64,000 bases of DNA, taken from positions 132,585,104 through 132,649,103 of the forward strand of contig NC_030678.2 of NCBI RefSeq assembly GCF_000004195.4. Reading direction: 5' to 3'. The first letter of the stretch is position 1, and each line of letters starts with the position of its first letter. The notes under the pieces were generated by a model. It ran no database searches and was not told the DNA's origin. It saw nothing but the letters and a program-made list of their open reading frames with translations. This DNA is from Xenopus tropicalis. Its lineage: Eukaryota > Chordata > Amphibia > Anura > Pipidae. Positions 34,901 to 46,559 of the stretch are shown piece by piece. The position numbers and the translations under genes were made by a program.

Positions 34901-34975
34901 AAACGCAAAGCTATGCTAAACAGAACGGTTTTTATGGCATTTCTGAAAATCGTCACAAAGCTTGCATGTTTTAGT
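31901..34975 (+). repeat. Tandem array of about seven diverged ~390-bp units
   Basis: The anchor TCYACTGAACAGTTTGATGC recurs at 32301, 32696, 33090, 33467, 33854, 34249 and 34644, giving periods of 395, 394, 377, 387, 395 and 395 bp. Left units (type A) share GTGGCATGTAGGGGCCCC; right units (type B) share GCGGAGTACAGCGGCACCC and TTCACATAAGACGCT; the middle units are the most diverged. Each unit has an open plus-strand stretch of 77-148 codons, for example around GKYVFLLQTTKLQSYAKQNG. Because 395 is not a multiple of 3 and each unit has stops at the CTAAATATGAACGCC junction, I read these as by-products of the repeat. The array ends abruptly at about 34975. Confidence 0.92.
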
Positions 34976-35009
34976 GATCGAAAAAAAATTGTAATAGGTC
35001 TTTTTACAT

Positions 35010-35122
35010 TGTGAAATGCCAGATTAAATTACTTCAGGCCCTAAAAAAAACCCATAGGAATAAACAGAATGTGAGTAATTTTTTGTGGGTTCTAATCTCA
35101 CATTGCAATAAATCTGCCCCTA
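35010..35122. mobile_element. Right-end fragment of a GGGGCAGATTTATC-type palindrome
   Basis: CCCATAGGAATAAACAGAAT and CTCACATTGCAATAAATCTGCCCC (shown in parts) match the right arm of the 20572-20797 element. The left arm is missing because the ~390-bp tandem array ends just before it. Confidence 0.55.
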
Positions 35123-38100
35123 AGTGCCACTGCACAGACACAATAGTAATATACAAGCAAAGCTAACCATAGTAGTGCCCTTGAAACCCAGAGGACAGCC
35201 AATGCACCAGAGAGTGTACCCTTAACTAAAAGGGAGGTTTGACATCAGTTTAAATTGATGTCTTAACTCTTTCATTTCTATCCTGTATTTGACTCCTCCA
35301 TGCTTAGGACTCAAGACCTTGAATTTCTTTTTCTTCTCCTACTATTTCTCTATGGACATTTGCATTTCAATATATGTCATTCGCAACAAGTTGTCCATCC
35401 TGTTAAACTTGAAAACTTCAATAAAAATTATTGAAAAAAAGAGTGTTTGAATCACCAGTTAAGTAAAGCAAAAATGTGCTTCCTGTAACAGCATTATCTC
35501 ACAGAGGAGTCATTCCAGTGGTCAAACTAGGAGCCCTGAACTTGTGAAAATGCTAGGTCACCGGACCGACCAACTGGCTAATCTGGCATGAAAGATACCC
35601 TTTGTGCCAACAAAACCAAGCTCATTAGAGGGCAAAAAAGTATATGACCACTGTCCAGTCATGTGGTTCACAAAACAACTTGTGCACCTCTCCTCCATTT
35701 ATAGCCAGGCTAAAATACTTGTGCTCTTGGTTTGCAGTGACTGCAGTTAGGCTGTAATTCTGGCAAAACATGCTACATTGTGGGAAATACATTTTTCTCC
35801 ACTCAATTATTTAGCAGAACCAAAATTAATCATGATACCACTGGCAGCATAGATTTAGCTTGGGAATATCCTTGTGTCATGTGTGTCTCATTAAAAGTAA
35901 TAATTTTTTTTAGAAAAAGTTTTAGCACTCCTTCTAAAAGTACTGCTTTGAATGAAAGTACTCTTAACAATACAAATGATATAGCTAATTTTTTTTATAT
36001 CTGAACATTATTCATTCTTCTTGATGAACATTACTAATGGTGAAACCTAAAACAGTGCTGATCTGAGTATAATCTTATAAGTATAATTTTATAAACATAG
36101 TAACTTTAATGTGCAATTCATCATACTTGAGATTTTTACTTTCATTTTCAATAAAATAGTAGACTAGCCTTCAGTATTATTATTATTATCAGTATATTAA
36201 ATTGGCATCTGAAAAACACAGACTGGGTTATACTTGTCTGATTTTTGTAAGACTGTACAAGCCTGAAAACCACTGCTCAGCATCAGTCATGCAGAATAAA
36301 TGTTCAGAGTTTCCTTTATTCCACTAATTAGGCTGCAAACCTCTTATCTTTTCAAAGATCTAGCCTCTTCAGAGGAACTGTCACAGTTATATGTTCACTG
36401 TCCCTAATGAAGTTAAAGTCCAGGCTTCCCTCAAAGTCTTAAAGGTATATTAACCATCATATTCTTGCTATACCCTCTTAGTATCCTACCTGCTCAAAAA
36501 CTGGTTTTTGGACATTCCTCCAGTACCCGAGTCCCCTTAAAATTTAAGAAAAAGAGAGATTCTTGTCTTATCTGTAAAATCCTTTTTTTGTTCATTGAAA
36601 TGGGGCTTAATATTAAGAGCAAAACTGACTTTAAGCCATAGTCACATTACTGATGGCTTGTTAATAATGCCAAAACAACTGCCTTGCTGAAGGAACTATG
36701 TAAGCAATAGACTCATAATGACTAGTATCAACAACCATTAATAATAAATGAACACTTTCAGTAAATGTTTTACAGTGAAATTCACAAATAGGCACTGTAA
36801 ATGTGCTTTCAGATTATGTTTCAGTTTGTCAGAGTTAATGCTCAGGTATATGACAGTGATTACAACTTTTCCAAATGTGTTCTGTAAACAGTATGTAGTT
36901 TTATCCAAACACATTGCCCAAACCTTTCCATGGTGCATAATGCGATCAATAATTCGTAAATATTTTTTTATATAGACTGTCTACCTTACAAGCCCTGAAC
37001 TGTGCTGCTCATCTGTGGAACTCTGCATTTAGGAAATATTTAACAATTTTGAATTTCATTTCTTTAATGAATTGAAATACATTGAGATTGTTATTGCTAT
37101 TTTATTTTAATGTCCAAATAAAATGTAACTAAAATTCTATTATATGTATGCATTATTATCTGTTAGTAAAGTAAAGATTTACCATCACTTTGTCCCATTA
37201 GAATAATGACACTTTGGGAGTAAACAAAACAAATATTAATTCCAGCAGAATAAAATAAATGTTTGTTAATTAAATATTTACAGCAGGACCTTGACAAAAA
37301 CTTCCCTAATTCCTTTCCTCTGAGAAGCATACAGTCAGGCACGGATCAATATATTTTTACAGAGTTGTTGACTCAGTATAAAAAATTTCCAGAGATTTAC
37401 ATTGTTAAGGATTATGAGCACTAAAAGCTTTTGTGGCTTCATATTATTCTTACCTCAAAGTCATTAGAAATCCATCTTCATATTTTCTATTTGCTTGCAA
37501 AAATTACCTTTAAAGCAACAAATAACAAGTATCTTTGGGAAACATTGCTGGTCAAAACAATTGTAGCAAAAAGAGCAGAAAATTGACTTTGCACCGCCAA
37601 AGGGCCAAACCTTGATGGGGGTGTATAGGCTAGAAGTAGTCTGCGGGCTGCAGCCAAAAATAATCAACGCATTCTAAAAGAACTCCCTTGGGTGTAATAC
37701 CCTATGGTTTTTCCAGAAAAACAGCTGAAGAATTCCACACAATAAGATTAATCAGAGTGGAGAATTAACATTCCTGTGTGTACATAGAGATAATACACTG
37801 GGGATATGTATCTATGATGATGGTTTTATATGCTTAAAACTTAACTATTTTTGGGATATAAATATAAAATTCACATCGGAAATTAAAACAGATTATATCA
37901 ACACATGCAATTGCAAGATGTGATCCATTCAAGTTACTGGAACTGCTAAATTTGTGGCAGTCAGAGAGAATTGTATCTATCTATACACCTAGGTAGTATT
38001 TAATGGTTTGTACAGCTTTATAAACTTACAAAAAGTTGGTTGCCAAAGTATCAGTCACCAATCAGATTGGTACCACCTCTCCTCACCAAAAATCTGCTCT

Positions 38101-38129
38101 GAATTCTCAATCAAGCCACACTATACTTA
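35123..38129. other. Intergenic, 3 kb without recognisable repeats
   Basis: AT-rich and apparently low-copy, compared with the repeat-packed flanks. No coding sequence supported. A 67-codon minus frame at 37464-37667 is unrecognised. Confidence 0.4.
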
Positions 38130-38596
38130 GGGGCACATTTATCAAAGTACAAATTTTCGCCAATTAAAAGCACAATAGAAAAAAATTCAGACTAACCATG
38201 ATAATTTCTGATGTGCGTTAGTTGCGCGAAAATTCGTGTCATGGCTGTACGAAAATATTGTGGTGCGATCCGAAAGTTATGAAATTTTTGTATCCGAACA
38301 ATCGTAAATGGTGGGAAAACCTTTCTGACTTTGAACCTTCAAAGCATGATTTTTGAAGCCTTCACTCTGTGGCACTCTGTAACTCCAACCTGGACAAAAG
38401 AAAGTCACAATACCGAAGCTTGAATGAATTCTGAAACTTTCGTAGTTGTTGTGACAAGTACAATTTTGTCGCACAAATTGATGCAAAGCACAAAAATGTC
38501 ACATAATTTAACAAAGATATTGTGGAAATTACGCAAAGTTCTATAGATTACAAAAAATACAAATTTTTCCAATTCTGACTCAATACTCAATTCTGG
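38130..38596. mobile_element. Partial Harbinger-like palindrome (GGGGCACATTTATC family)
   Basis: Starts GGGGCACATTTATCAAAGTA after TTA (38127-38129). It carries the module GATTTTTGAAGCCTTC...GGCACTCTGTAACTCCAACC and AAAGAAAGTCACAATACCG, then decays. The right terminus is not recognised. A fragment of the same module recurs at 39281-39317. Confidence 0.65.
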
Positions 38597-39393
38597 TAAT
38601 ACTTATAGGCAGAATCTATGTATCTTGTAATTACTGATTCCTTAGTTGTAAAAAAAAAGTCTAAACATTCTTGGCAAATACTTATTGCGAGAGCAATGTT
38701 TTAGACTCAACTCTGCCTATTCTCCAGACAGAGTTTTATTTTTTTCTGGTAAGCAAATCAATATTTTCATTGGAATATTTTAAAAATTGATTTGTTCCTT
38801 AAAGGAACAAATTATTTTTTAATAGCTTTCACTTTTGTATACTTTCTCATTTTTAAAAAAACATATTAAAAACTATTGGCCTCTAAATGCTTTCTTAAAT
38901 CTCTGCATGAATGCTAATAATCTCAAATTGACTACTATTCTTAAATCTTAACTCTTCTTACTTCATGCTAATTATTCTTTTTTAATCAGCCTAGTCCTAC
39001 TGACAAGCTGATTGTCATCACTGGCTTCTAATGGCTTATGAGTGAAGAGCTTGCTGACTGACTTAAAGCCAGTTTGGGCAATGCATTTTTAGTAGTTCCA
39101 TTAGCCCTCAGGCTGTAACCCTTGGCATCATAAAAGGTGAAGTAAAGAAATGTAGTTTCTCGTCTGCCTGGACCAGATGTCAGGCAGGGTGTAGCATGGT
39201 CTGTTATTTCATAGTTGTATTTCATCTAGGTAAAGGGCATTGAGTAATTTAGCAACGAGAGCTCTGGCTGGGGCACATGAGGGCAAAAGAAAGTCACGAT
39301 ACCGAAGCTTGAATGAGTGATCTCTGCTTATTCAGAAAAGTCAACAAATCACAAATTGATGCATCATGGTCTGTTTTCTAGTTTATCTCTTAC

Positions 39394-39503
39394 CAGCTTT
39401 TGAACCACTGGATATTTACCAGAAAGGTCACTACATGAGTCTTCCAGGTCGCTTGCCTGGTATTCAACCACTGCAGCGTGTTCCTTTAGCTTCTGTTTGT
39501 TTC
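39394..39503 (-). CDS. Exon-like open frame, unidentified
   Basis: A 110-bp minus-strand segment bounded by an acceptor-like CATGCCAG and a donor-like GCTG|GTAAGA. It reads NKQKLKEHAAVVEYQASDLE then DSCSDLSGKYPVVQKL. The acidic and helical look resembles real coding sequence more than most short frames here, but I recognise no family. It lies between vwa8 and the 46-kb promoter. It could be a lineage-specific exon, a fragment of a transposon coiled-coil protein, or chance. Confidence 0.15.
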
Positions 39504-41984
39504 CTGGCATGAAAAAAATCACTGCAGGTGTTAGGTGATGAAAATGTATTAAAAAAAAAGTAAAAAGAAACCCCTGCAATTGTGATTTTTGTCTCAAGCA
39601 GCAAAGCTTGAACTTGAATGTTAATAAATGAGCCCGTTAATGTTGATGAGGTTAATGCAGCAATCTTTTTTACTGATCTCTTTCATAATATTCTGTGGCA
39701 TGGGTTCCAAATAACGAGATTGTAGTGCTGTACTTCTTTGGGTTTAGTCAGAGCCAGCTCCATTCTTAGCTGATTTGTGGCCAAATTTCTGTGCTCTGTT
39801 TTTCCCCATCCATGCCCTCTAAGAAATTAAGCTGAAAGAAGGGTTGCTCACATGTCATGAAGTTTGAATTAGCCTGGGAAATCAGGATAAATGTGTATGG
39901 GCTTATATTAGTAGTCAGACCTCACATACGAATTACTGGCTTACTGGTTGAAACGACACACTCACTGGTCAATAACTAAACATGTACCTCATAAAACAGA
40001 CTAAAGTTTGCAAGTTATTCTTTAAGTTTGTGTTAAGGGGGAGGGTTTGCAACATTAAATTATATTAGAATACTGATGGGAAATATATGATCTGGCAAAA
40101 AGGGACAGTGAACTGCCTAAAAGGCAAAGAGCTATAACTCACCATTAACCACCAAAGAAACAGAGTGCAATAAGTCAATATTAGCTGCCAGAGACACCAA
40201 GTGCATCACAAACTGTGACTAACGAGAGAGAGACATTGAACAGACATATATCATCAATTATCACATAGGCATTCACAAACAATCAACTGCCAGACATACA
40301 GTGATTAACCTCATCACCTGCTTGAGAGAAAGAAAAATAATGGATATAAATATGAAGAACAACAGTTGTCAACTATCAAATTCTGAGTTATCCTAAAATT
40401 CTCAATATACCCACTGGCTTTTTTGACAGGAAGAAAGAGGGCAGTTACATGACTAGGAAAGTCCTCATGGAAACAGGAAAGTTTTAAATTTTTACCTTTT
40501 TTTCAGTTCCCTGACAGTTCCACATTACTCATCATTTCACTTTGTATTAAGGCATAAATACATTCTTAATGACCGTTTCCCTATTAGGCCACTGACACAA
40601 AAAAGATTATTGGCCCCAATTAATAATCTAAATCTCTGGTGGGAAAAACATATGAGTCTTTTTGGCTTTCCAAATTCATCCAAAATTGCTTTCAAGGAAA
40701 CTGCAGGCGACTTTGGTACTAATATTTTTTCCTGGCTTCTAGTAACAGTGATTTTTTTAATAATATATAATACTGTACCTGTTGCTATGTTGTAAGCTTA
40801 GGTGGTTTGTTTCCCTAAAGGTGATAATTAGCCTTGTTTCAAGGTGACCATACACAGGTCAAGTTTCACGATATCCACCCACGTGTTTCGTATAATAAAC
40901 ATTTTTTAAATAATGTTGCAAGTGCCAGGCTCCTCCAGCAGGACAGGTCTGTAAAATTTTTTCTGTGCTCCCCAATTTTATATGACTGTAATGATAATGT
41001 ACCAATTGGCTTTGGGAATGAGGCAGATTGTGGTCCTGTTGCTAGGGAGCACCTTAATACAGGTCTGATCATTATGCAACTATTATATTTCATTCACAGA
41101 AGTGCAACAGACTGTTCTCATAATAAATAAGGTTCCAGTGTATGTAGGAACTCAAAAGCACACATTTTTATACAATGTAACAAGAAGTTATTTTGTACAA
41201 AAACAAAACCTCTTTTTCTACTTGGAAATGTTAGGTTCTAAAGGTTTAAATCAAGCTTTAAGCGTGTTTGCGTTTACTAATACTTTATATGATATAATGT
41301 TTCAGTTCAGTTACTAATAATTATTCAACTTTTATTGTGCTTTACTGGTAAAAATCCTTTTTGGAACTCCTTAAATTAATAAACAGAGGGGTTTCAAGCT
41401 TAAATAATGCCTTAAATTACTAAATAGATTCTTCTTAGAATCAGTGTCTTTGGACCCATGCTGTAATTTAGAGCATATTGTGGTTTCTTCTTTCAATCCA
41501 TCAGCATGTTTCTTGACCTTATTATCTCTAAAGTACATTTGTAACCTAGAGTCTTACTGAGAAAAACTTAAACATCCAGTGAGACCTAATTGCTTCCTTC
41601 AGCAGACATTCTGAGTAATATTTCTATGCACTTGAGAGGAGTTATATGGAGAACTATTGAGGCCAGGTTTAAAAACCATTACACGATTACTCAGAGGCAA
41701 GTGCCACCAGGGACAAGGTAGGAAAGTACTATTTCCACAAGTATGTCATGTCTGTTCCAAAACTCAATCATCTGCAAAATTCATTGTTATTTTCTGTGTG
41801 CAAAATTGGATTGAGCAGAGGACAAAATATCCACCTACTAATCCCATTCTATTCCAGTGTCTCAACACACTCCATATCTATTACATTTCTACAGCAGGGA
41901 ATTCTTTTTTTTTTTTAATTTAAATTCTCAAGCATTTTCTATTATTTTTCTTGCCAAGGGTGTGTTTCCATAGGTGTACACTAG

Positions 41985-42546
41985 GGGGCACATTTACTAA
42001 CCCACGAATCCGAATTGGAAAAATTCCGATTGGAAAACGAACATTTTGCGACTTTTTCGTATTTTTTGCGATTTTTTCGGCGCCTTTACAACGTTTCGGA
42101 AATTGTCGCAACTTTTTCGTTACCAATACGATTTGCGCGGAAAAACGCGAGTTTTTCATAGCCATTATGATGCGCTCGTATCTTGTCGCGACTTTTTCGT
42201 ATTGAGCGCTCGTAAGCGGCGGGTGAAACTTTCAGACTTAGCATGATTTTGGAAGCCTCCCATAGGACTCAATGGCACCCTGCAGCTCCAACCTGGCCCA
42301 AGAAAAGTCACCATACTGAAGCTTGAATGAATCCGAATCTTTCGTACTCGGCGCGAAGGCTACGAAAAAGTCGCGACTTTTCACGCAAGTAGTAACGCTA
42401 CAAAAAAATCACCAGATTTTGCGCAACATTCGGAATGGCAACGAAAAAGTCGTGACAATTTTCCGAAAAATCGCCAAATACCGATCATTACGAAAAAAAC
42501 GCAATTGGACGCATTCGGCCCGTTCGTGAGTAAGTAAATGTGCCCC
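41985..42546. mobile_element. Harbinger-like palindrome (GGGGCACATTTACT family)
   Basis: 562 bp flanked by TAG (41982-41984, 42547-42549). Ends GGGGCACATTTACTAACCCA and GAGTAAGTAAATGTGCCCC. Contains one CCTCCCATAGGACTCAATGG module. No transposase. Confidence 0.88.
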
Positions 42547-42549
42547 TAG

Positions 42550-45500
42550 GAGAATATATCAAGCTAATGCAGAGGGCACTCAATTCAAAGGCGCATTTCA
42601 CAGAGGCCTGCTGTTGTTTGCACAATGCCCCACATTGGAATTGAGCCCTATAGTCTTATTTACTGCACCTTTCCGAGACTTTTTTCCCAATTATCTTTTG
42701 AAAAAACAAAATCAATTAAAAAAAAGTGTAATTGCGGAAAAAAAAACTGGTTGCAGCAAAAATTATGACTGAAAAAAAAAATTGGATTGTATGTTTTTCT
42801 GCATAGCAGAACTCATTTTTGAATAGTAATAAATGTTTTTCCAGAAAGGAAATAGAAATATTTATAAGTACCAAGAAATTGTTATCCACATGTAACAATA
42901 AAAAGTAACAATTTTTTTCCAAAAGGGAAACCCATTCACATATATGGCTCAGTTCAGTGCTTATGTTTTACAAAGCTTATGGAAGGCATTTAATACTATT
43001 TTGATTAAATTGAGGGTTAATATACAGTTTACATGTACATGATGTAAAATCATGTATACTGTATTTATAAAGCTGTGAAATGATTTAATGCAAAATTCTA
43101 CCTGAAAAAAAGTTGTTTTTACACCACTTTTTATACAAAACATTCTTTCTCATGTTAAACTGCCCCACTGACTTCAATGTATTATCTGAAATCTAGAATT
43201 GTCTAAAGTCTTGGGGTAATTGGTAGGTGTTAGTCTGGCTTTGTAATGCATGCCCATTAATTCTGTATAAGGGCATTAGATGTTTACAATGTTTATAAAT
43301 CCATCATATATTAACTTTTACTCTCTTTTATGGTGTAAAATATTTTACAAAGCTTTATAAATATGTCCCATTATTTGCATTCACATTTTCTGTGACTTGG
43401 ACAGTTATTTTTCCACTGCCCTCTCAAACCTGGTTTTAAACCCCACCACCAGAAGGTGCTTTGCTGGACTGTACATCAGAATCTTTCCATACTGAAAAAA
43501 ACATTTCCTGTGCATCTGCCTGCCTTCTCTTGACTAATTCTTTTTTTTTTTTTTTTTTAAATAAGTAATAATACTGTGTACAGGATCCCAGACATTTATC
43601 TTGAACTGCTAAGGAAAGAAATACTACGGTGGACTATATATGGCTGAGAACTTCATACATTTCAGTAATTTCCTGTAAAACTGTATGGCTAGTGCTTGTA
43701 TGGGGGCCCCTACTGAACTATCGAATAAAACTTATAAACTTATAAACTTATACTTATAGAACTTTGTTGCAACCACAACAGTATTGATAGCCCATATGCC
43801 GCTGATATCATTTTTTTGTATGTGCTTATGATAAGGGCATTGCAATTAACCATTTGTGGCCACACTGTACTGTATTAACTGACCATCAAGCTAATAATTG
43901 GTTGCATATTCTAAATGCTGTAAAAAAAGAAAATTAAGACTACTCCAGAGTTATTGCAACTTGATGAATTTATTTTAAAGTCAGAAATAAAATGTTATAA
44001 CTGCTGCCCCTGGGTAAAAACCAGAAAGTACTATTTGTGGCACAGCAGCAAGCAGAAGCTTGGCAATAATAGAACAGACTGCACCATCATTTAGTAAGGG
44101 AAGGACACGTATTTATACAGTATAGTACTTTTTTCATGCGGAACTAAGGGTCATAACAAATAAGATGTGGGGCTCCAGTTGGGTCTCGACTGATTGCAAC
44201 TTCAGTACATATCATTACTTTGGGTTCAGTTGTTACAGTTGTTAACTGCACTGGTGCAATTTAGCCAGAGTGCTTCACCTCTAGACTAACACCTCTTAAC
44301 CAAATTCCTACCCACAAATTTAACAACACACATGTAAAGTAAAGAGGACAAATGCATACAAGGAAATAAATGAGTAAGACATAGGGATTTCTGGTCCTCC
44401 TATTGCAGGAAACAAAGCAAGGAAGTCAGAGATATGCAGTTCTATTTAAAGACTTTAGAAGGGATGTGTCTTGCCTATGGAGGAGTGGCTAGATACTCTG
44501 TGAATTTGCTGGCATATTAGCAGGACACAGAATTTTTACTGAATTTTAGTTACACATGCCTGATATTTATTTTAGTTACACATGCCTGATATTTATTTTT
44601 TTCTCAATAATACTGTAAATGCCCAAAAACTCAGAAGGATAACTATTACGCTATTACGATCTATAAGGCTTGATCCTTACATTGCTCAGCAGTATTAGGC
44701 ACCCACTAGCTTACAGTATTTCTCAACCATAATTCCTTGAGCCCAAGACAGTCCTCGGCAGCATCAAGTATGGATTACATCATGCCATGTGCTGATATAT
44801 AATAAGTCAGGGATGTTAAATGCAGTGTAGTGTCAGAATACTGTGGGAATTATAGTTCTACACAATCTAAGTTTCTGAGTGGCTGCTGTAAGATGACAAA
44901 GAGAGTCACTATTTATTGGAGCTGTTTGGTCCTTTGTGTACTTGAAATGCCAGGGCCTGTTGTAAATCCTATTTTGGACCTGACCCTCATACTCTCTCTG
45001 TCCAATTGGCCCTTGAGCCCATTAGGCAGAGAATGGACCCAGCTGGCCCACATAGATCATCAACTGAACAGATATTTCCCTGATCCTGCTTACTGAGTGT
45101 TGGGCCAACCAGGTCTGAACTGGGAGTCAAAATTTGCCAGAACCAACAGATTGGGCCAGGGCCACAGTGAGCTGATCCAAATAATCAGGCTTTGGGCCAA
45201 CAGTCAGATCATGCAGGAAGCTACTGCAGAGGCTTTATTCATACACTGCATATGTTTCTCTGGCATCATCACCAGTTACTACTACACCTGTGACCTGGCT
45301 TGAGTATTAATCGGCTTGATAAATACTCAAACATGCTTGATCAAATAAGAGTTATAAAATGCGTATTTTTAGGCACTTAAACAGGCAGCTAACTTAGTGA
45401 GACCATGCCTGCAGGTAACATTAGCTACTTTATATGGGGGCACCATAAAAGCAAATGGCAGCTGCTTTAGGTAACTGCATTCAGGACCAAGCTCTTTACA

Positions 45501-45899
45501 GAAAAGAGCCCCGACTATGATGAGAATGGTCAGTTCCAACTCTGTGGCAAAAGCGTCAGAATAGCAAGTGTTAGTGCTGGGTATATATAATGTTGCCACT
45601 TTCCAGGGTTCAACTGGCAGTAGGTCGCTGGTAATAACAATAAAGTCTCCAGCCCATGTGGAACCCTACGAGGAAATCCAGCTGGAAGAGCTGCTACGGT
45701 TGCATTGAATTCAAACGTCCTGCGCCGCCAAGCAAAACTGCATTTATTAGGCGTTCATTTTCCAATGATTTCGTAACCTTGCACAAATTGCAGTTCAGCA
45801 AGAGCTGGAGGCTGCACGCTACACTTTCTGACACACCGGCTAAAAATATCTAACGATTCTCACACAATAGAATATTTCCTTTGTACTTGAATATATGTA
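42550..45899. other. Intergenic, leading up to the 46-kb CpG block
   Basis: AT-rich with a poly-T run at 43541-43558 and a 27-bp duplication near 44548-44596 (TTTAGTTACACATGCCTGAT repeated). From about 45640 the sequence becomes less AT-rich. No gene supported. Confidence 0.45.
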
Positions 45900-46278
45900 G
45901 CCCCCAAGCTGCCCCTCTGACCCCGAGAAGCCTGGGTACACGGTGCCCTGAAGAGAAGCTGCGTTGTGCTGCGGGGGTGCCAGGACAGTGGCTTCTTCCC
46001 AGTCAGTAGGAGGGAGGGAGCCGATGGGAAGCGCCCAGACAGAGCAGGAATTGGTAGAAGAAGAGGAGGCGGGAAGACAGTGGAGGAGGAGGGGACACGT
46101 GTAATGAAGCAGGAGAGACGAGCAGAGTTACTTTCACAATGACAGAGGTGCTGAGGAGCCGGTGCTGAGCGAAGAGACACGGTAGTGTACGGGGGCCATC
46201 TCCTCGCTAACCAGGCGCTGCGTTCTGGGAAGAATTTGCAGGACTTACAAGAAATTGCCGGTGTGATAGGTGCAGGGA
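45900..46278 (+). promoter_or_regulatory. CpG-rich promoter and 5' UTR of the rightward gene
   Basis: This is the largest non-repetitive GC- and CpG-rich block in the window. It contains a CACGTG E-box at 46096-46101 and purine-rich GGAGGAGG tracts, and leads into the coding exon that starts at 46279. In-frame TGA and TAG codons at 46264-46269 directly precede that ATG, which supports it as the true start. The transcription start probably lies around 46.05-46.2 kb. An opposite-strand 226-codon open frame over the same interval looks like a by-product of the composition. Confidence 0.55.
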
Positions 46279-46335
46279 ATGATGGAGACTGCCTGCCCCT
46301 CGTACAGCCGCCGGAGCCCAGTTTGGGAAGAGATG
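46279..46335 (+). CDS. Candidate first coding exon of the rightward gene (possibly dgkh)
   Basis: Two adjacent ATGs (46279 and 46282) start 19 codons, MMETACPSYSRRSPVWEEM, that run exactly to a strong donor GATG|GTAAGT (GT at 46336-46337), phase 0. The second ATG has the better context (A at -3, G at +4). In-frame stops lie immediately upstream. I do not recognise the peptide. Human VWA8 has DGKH (diacylglycerol kinase eta) as its head-to-head neighbour, so dgkh, perhaps from an alternative first exon, is the natural guess, but nothing in these 19 residues proves it. No second exon is visible between 46.3 and 64 kb, so intron 1 would exceed 17 kb. A second frame, open from a GTG at 46185 through the donor, has no ATG start. 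Confidence 0.4.
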
Positions 46336-46559
46336 GTAAGTGCATGGGGCTCGGTGACTGGCGCTGCGCTACGGGGTATAGCTCTGTGCTCATAGCGCGG
46401 CCATTCTCTGCTTGGCAACAGCAGCTCCTGCTGTCTCTCTTAGGGGTCCCTACATATGACCAAACTGGGAGATAATCAGCTGAAACTTCCTCTTGCGAAT
46501 CGCTGTCCAGCTTGTCCCCGGCATTCACAGACACTGTCACTTGTCTTCTGTTTGTATCT

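Noticed and set aside
32348..34974. Seven related open frames as a gene family
   Set aside because: They follow the ~390-bp DNA repeat, the period is not a multiple of 3, frames stop at unit junctions and there is no promoter or splice structure.
40840..41130. 98-codon frame beginning with a GGTGACCATACACAGG stretch
   Set aside because: The first 50 bp resemble a decayed AGGTGGCCATACACG terminus; the remainder shows no family and no matching right end, so neither a gene nor a complete element is supported.
45860..46540. 226-codon minus-strand open frame over the CpG block
   Set aside because: Open because of GC-rich composition opposite the promoter and first exon; Ser/Pro/Leu low-complexity content and no recognisable domain.
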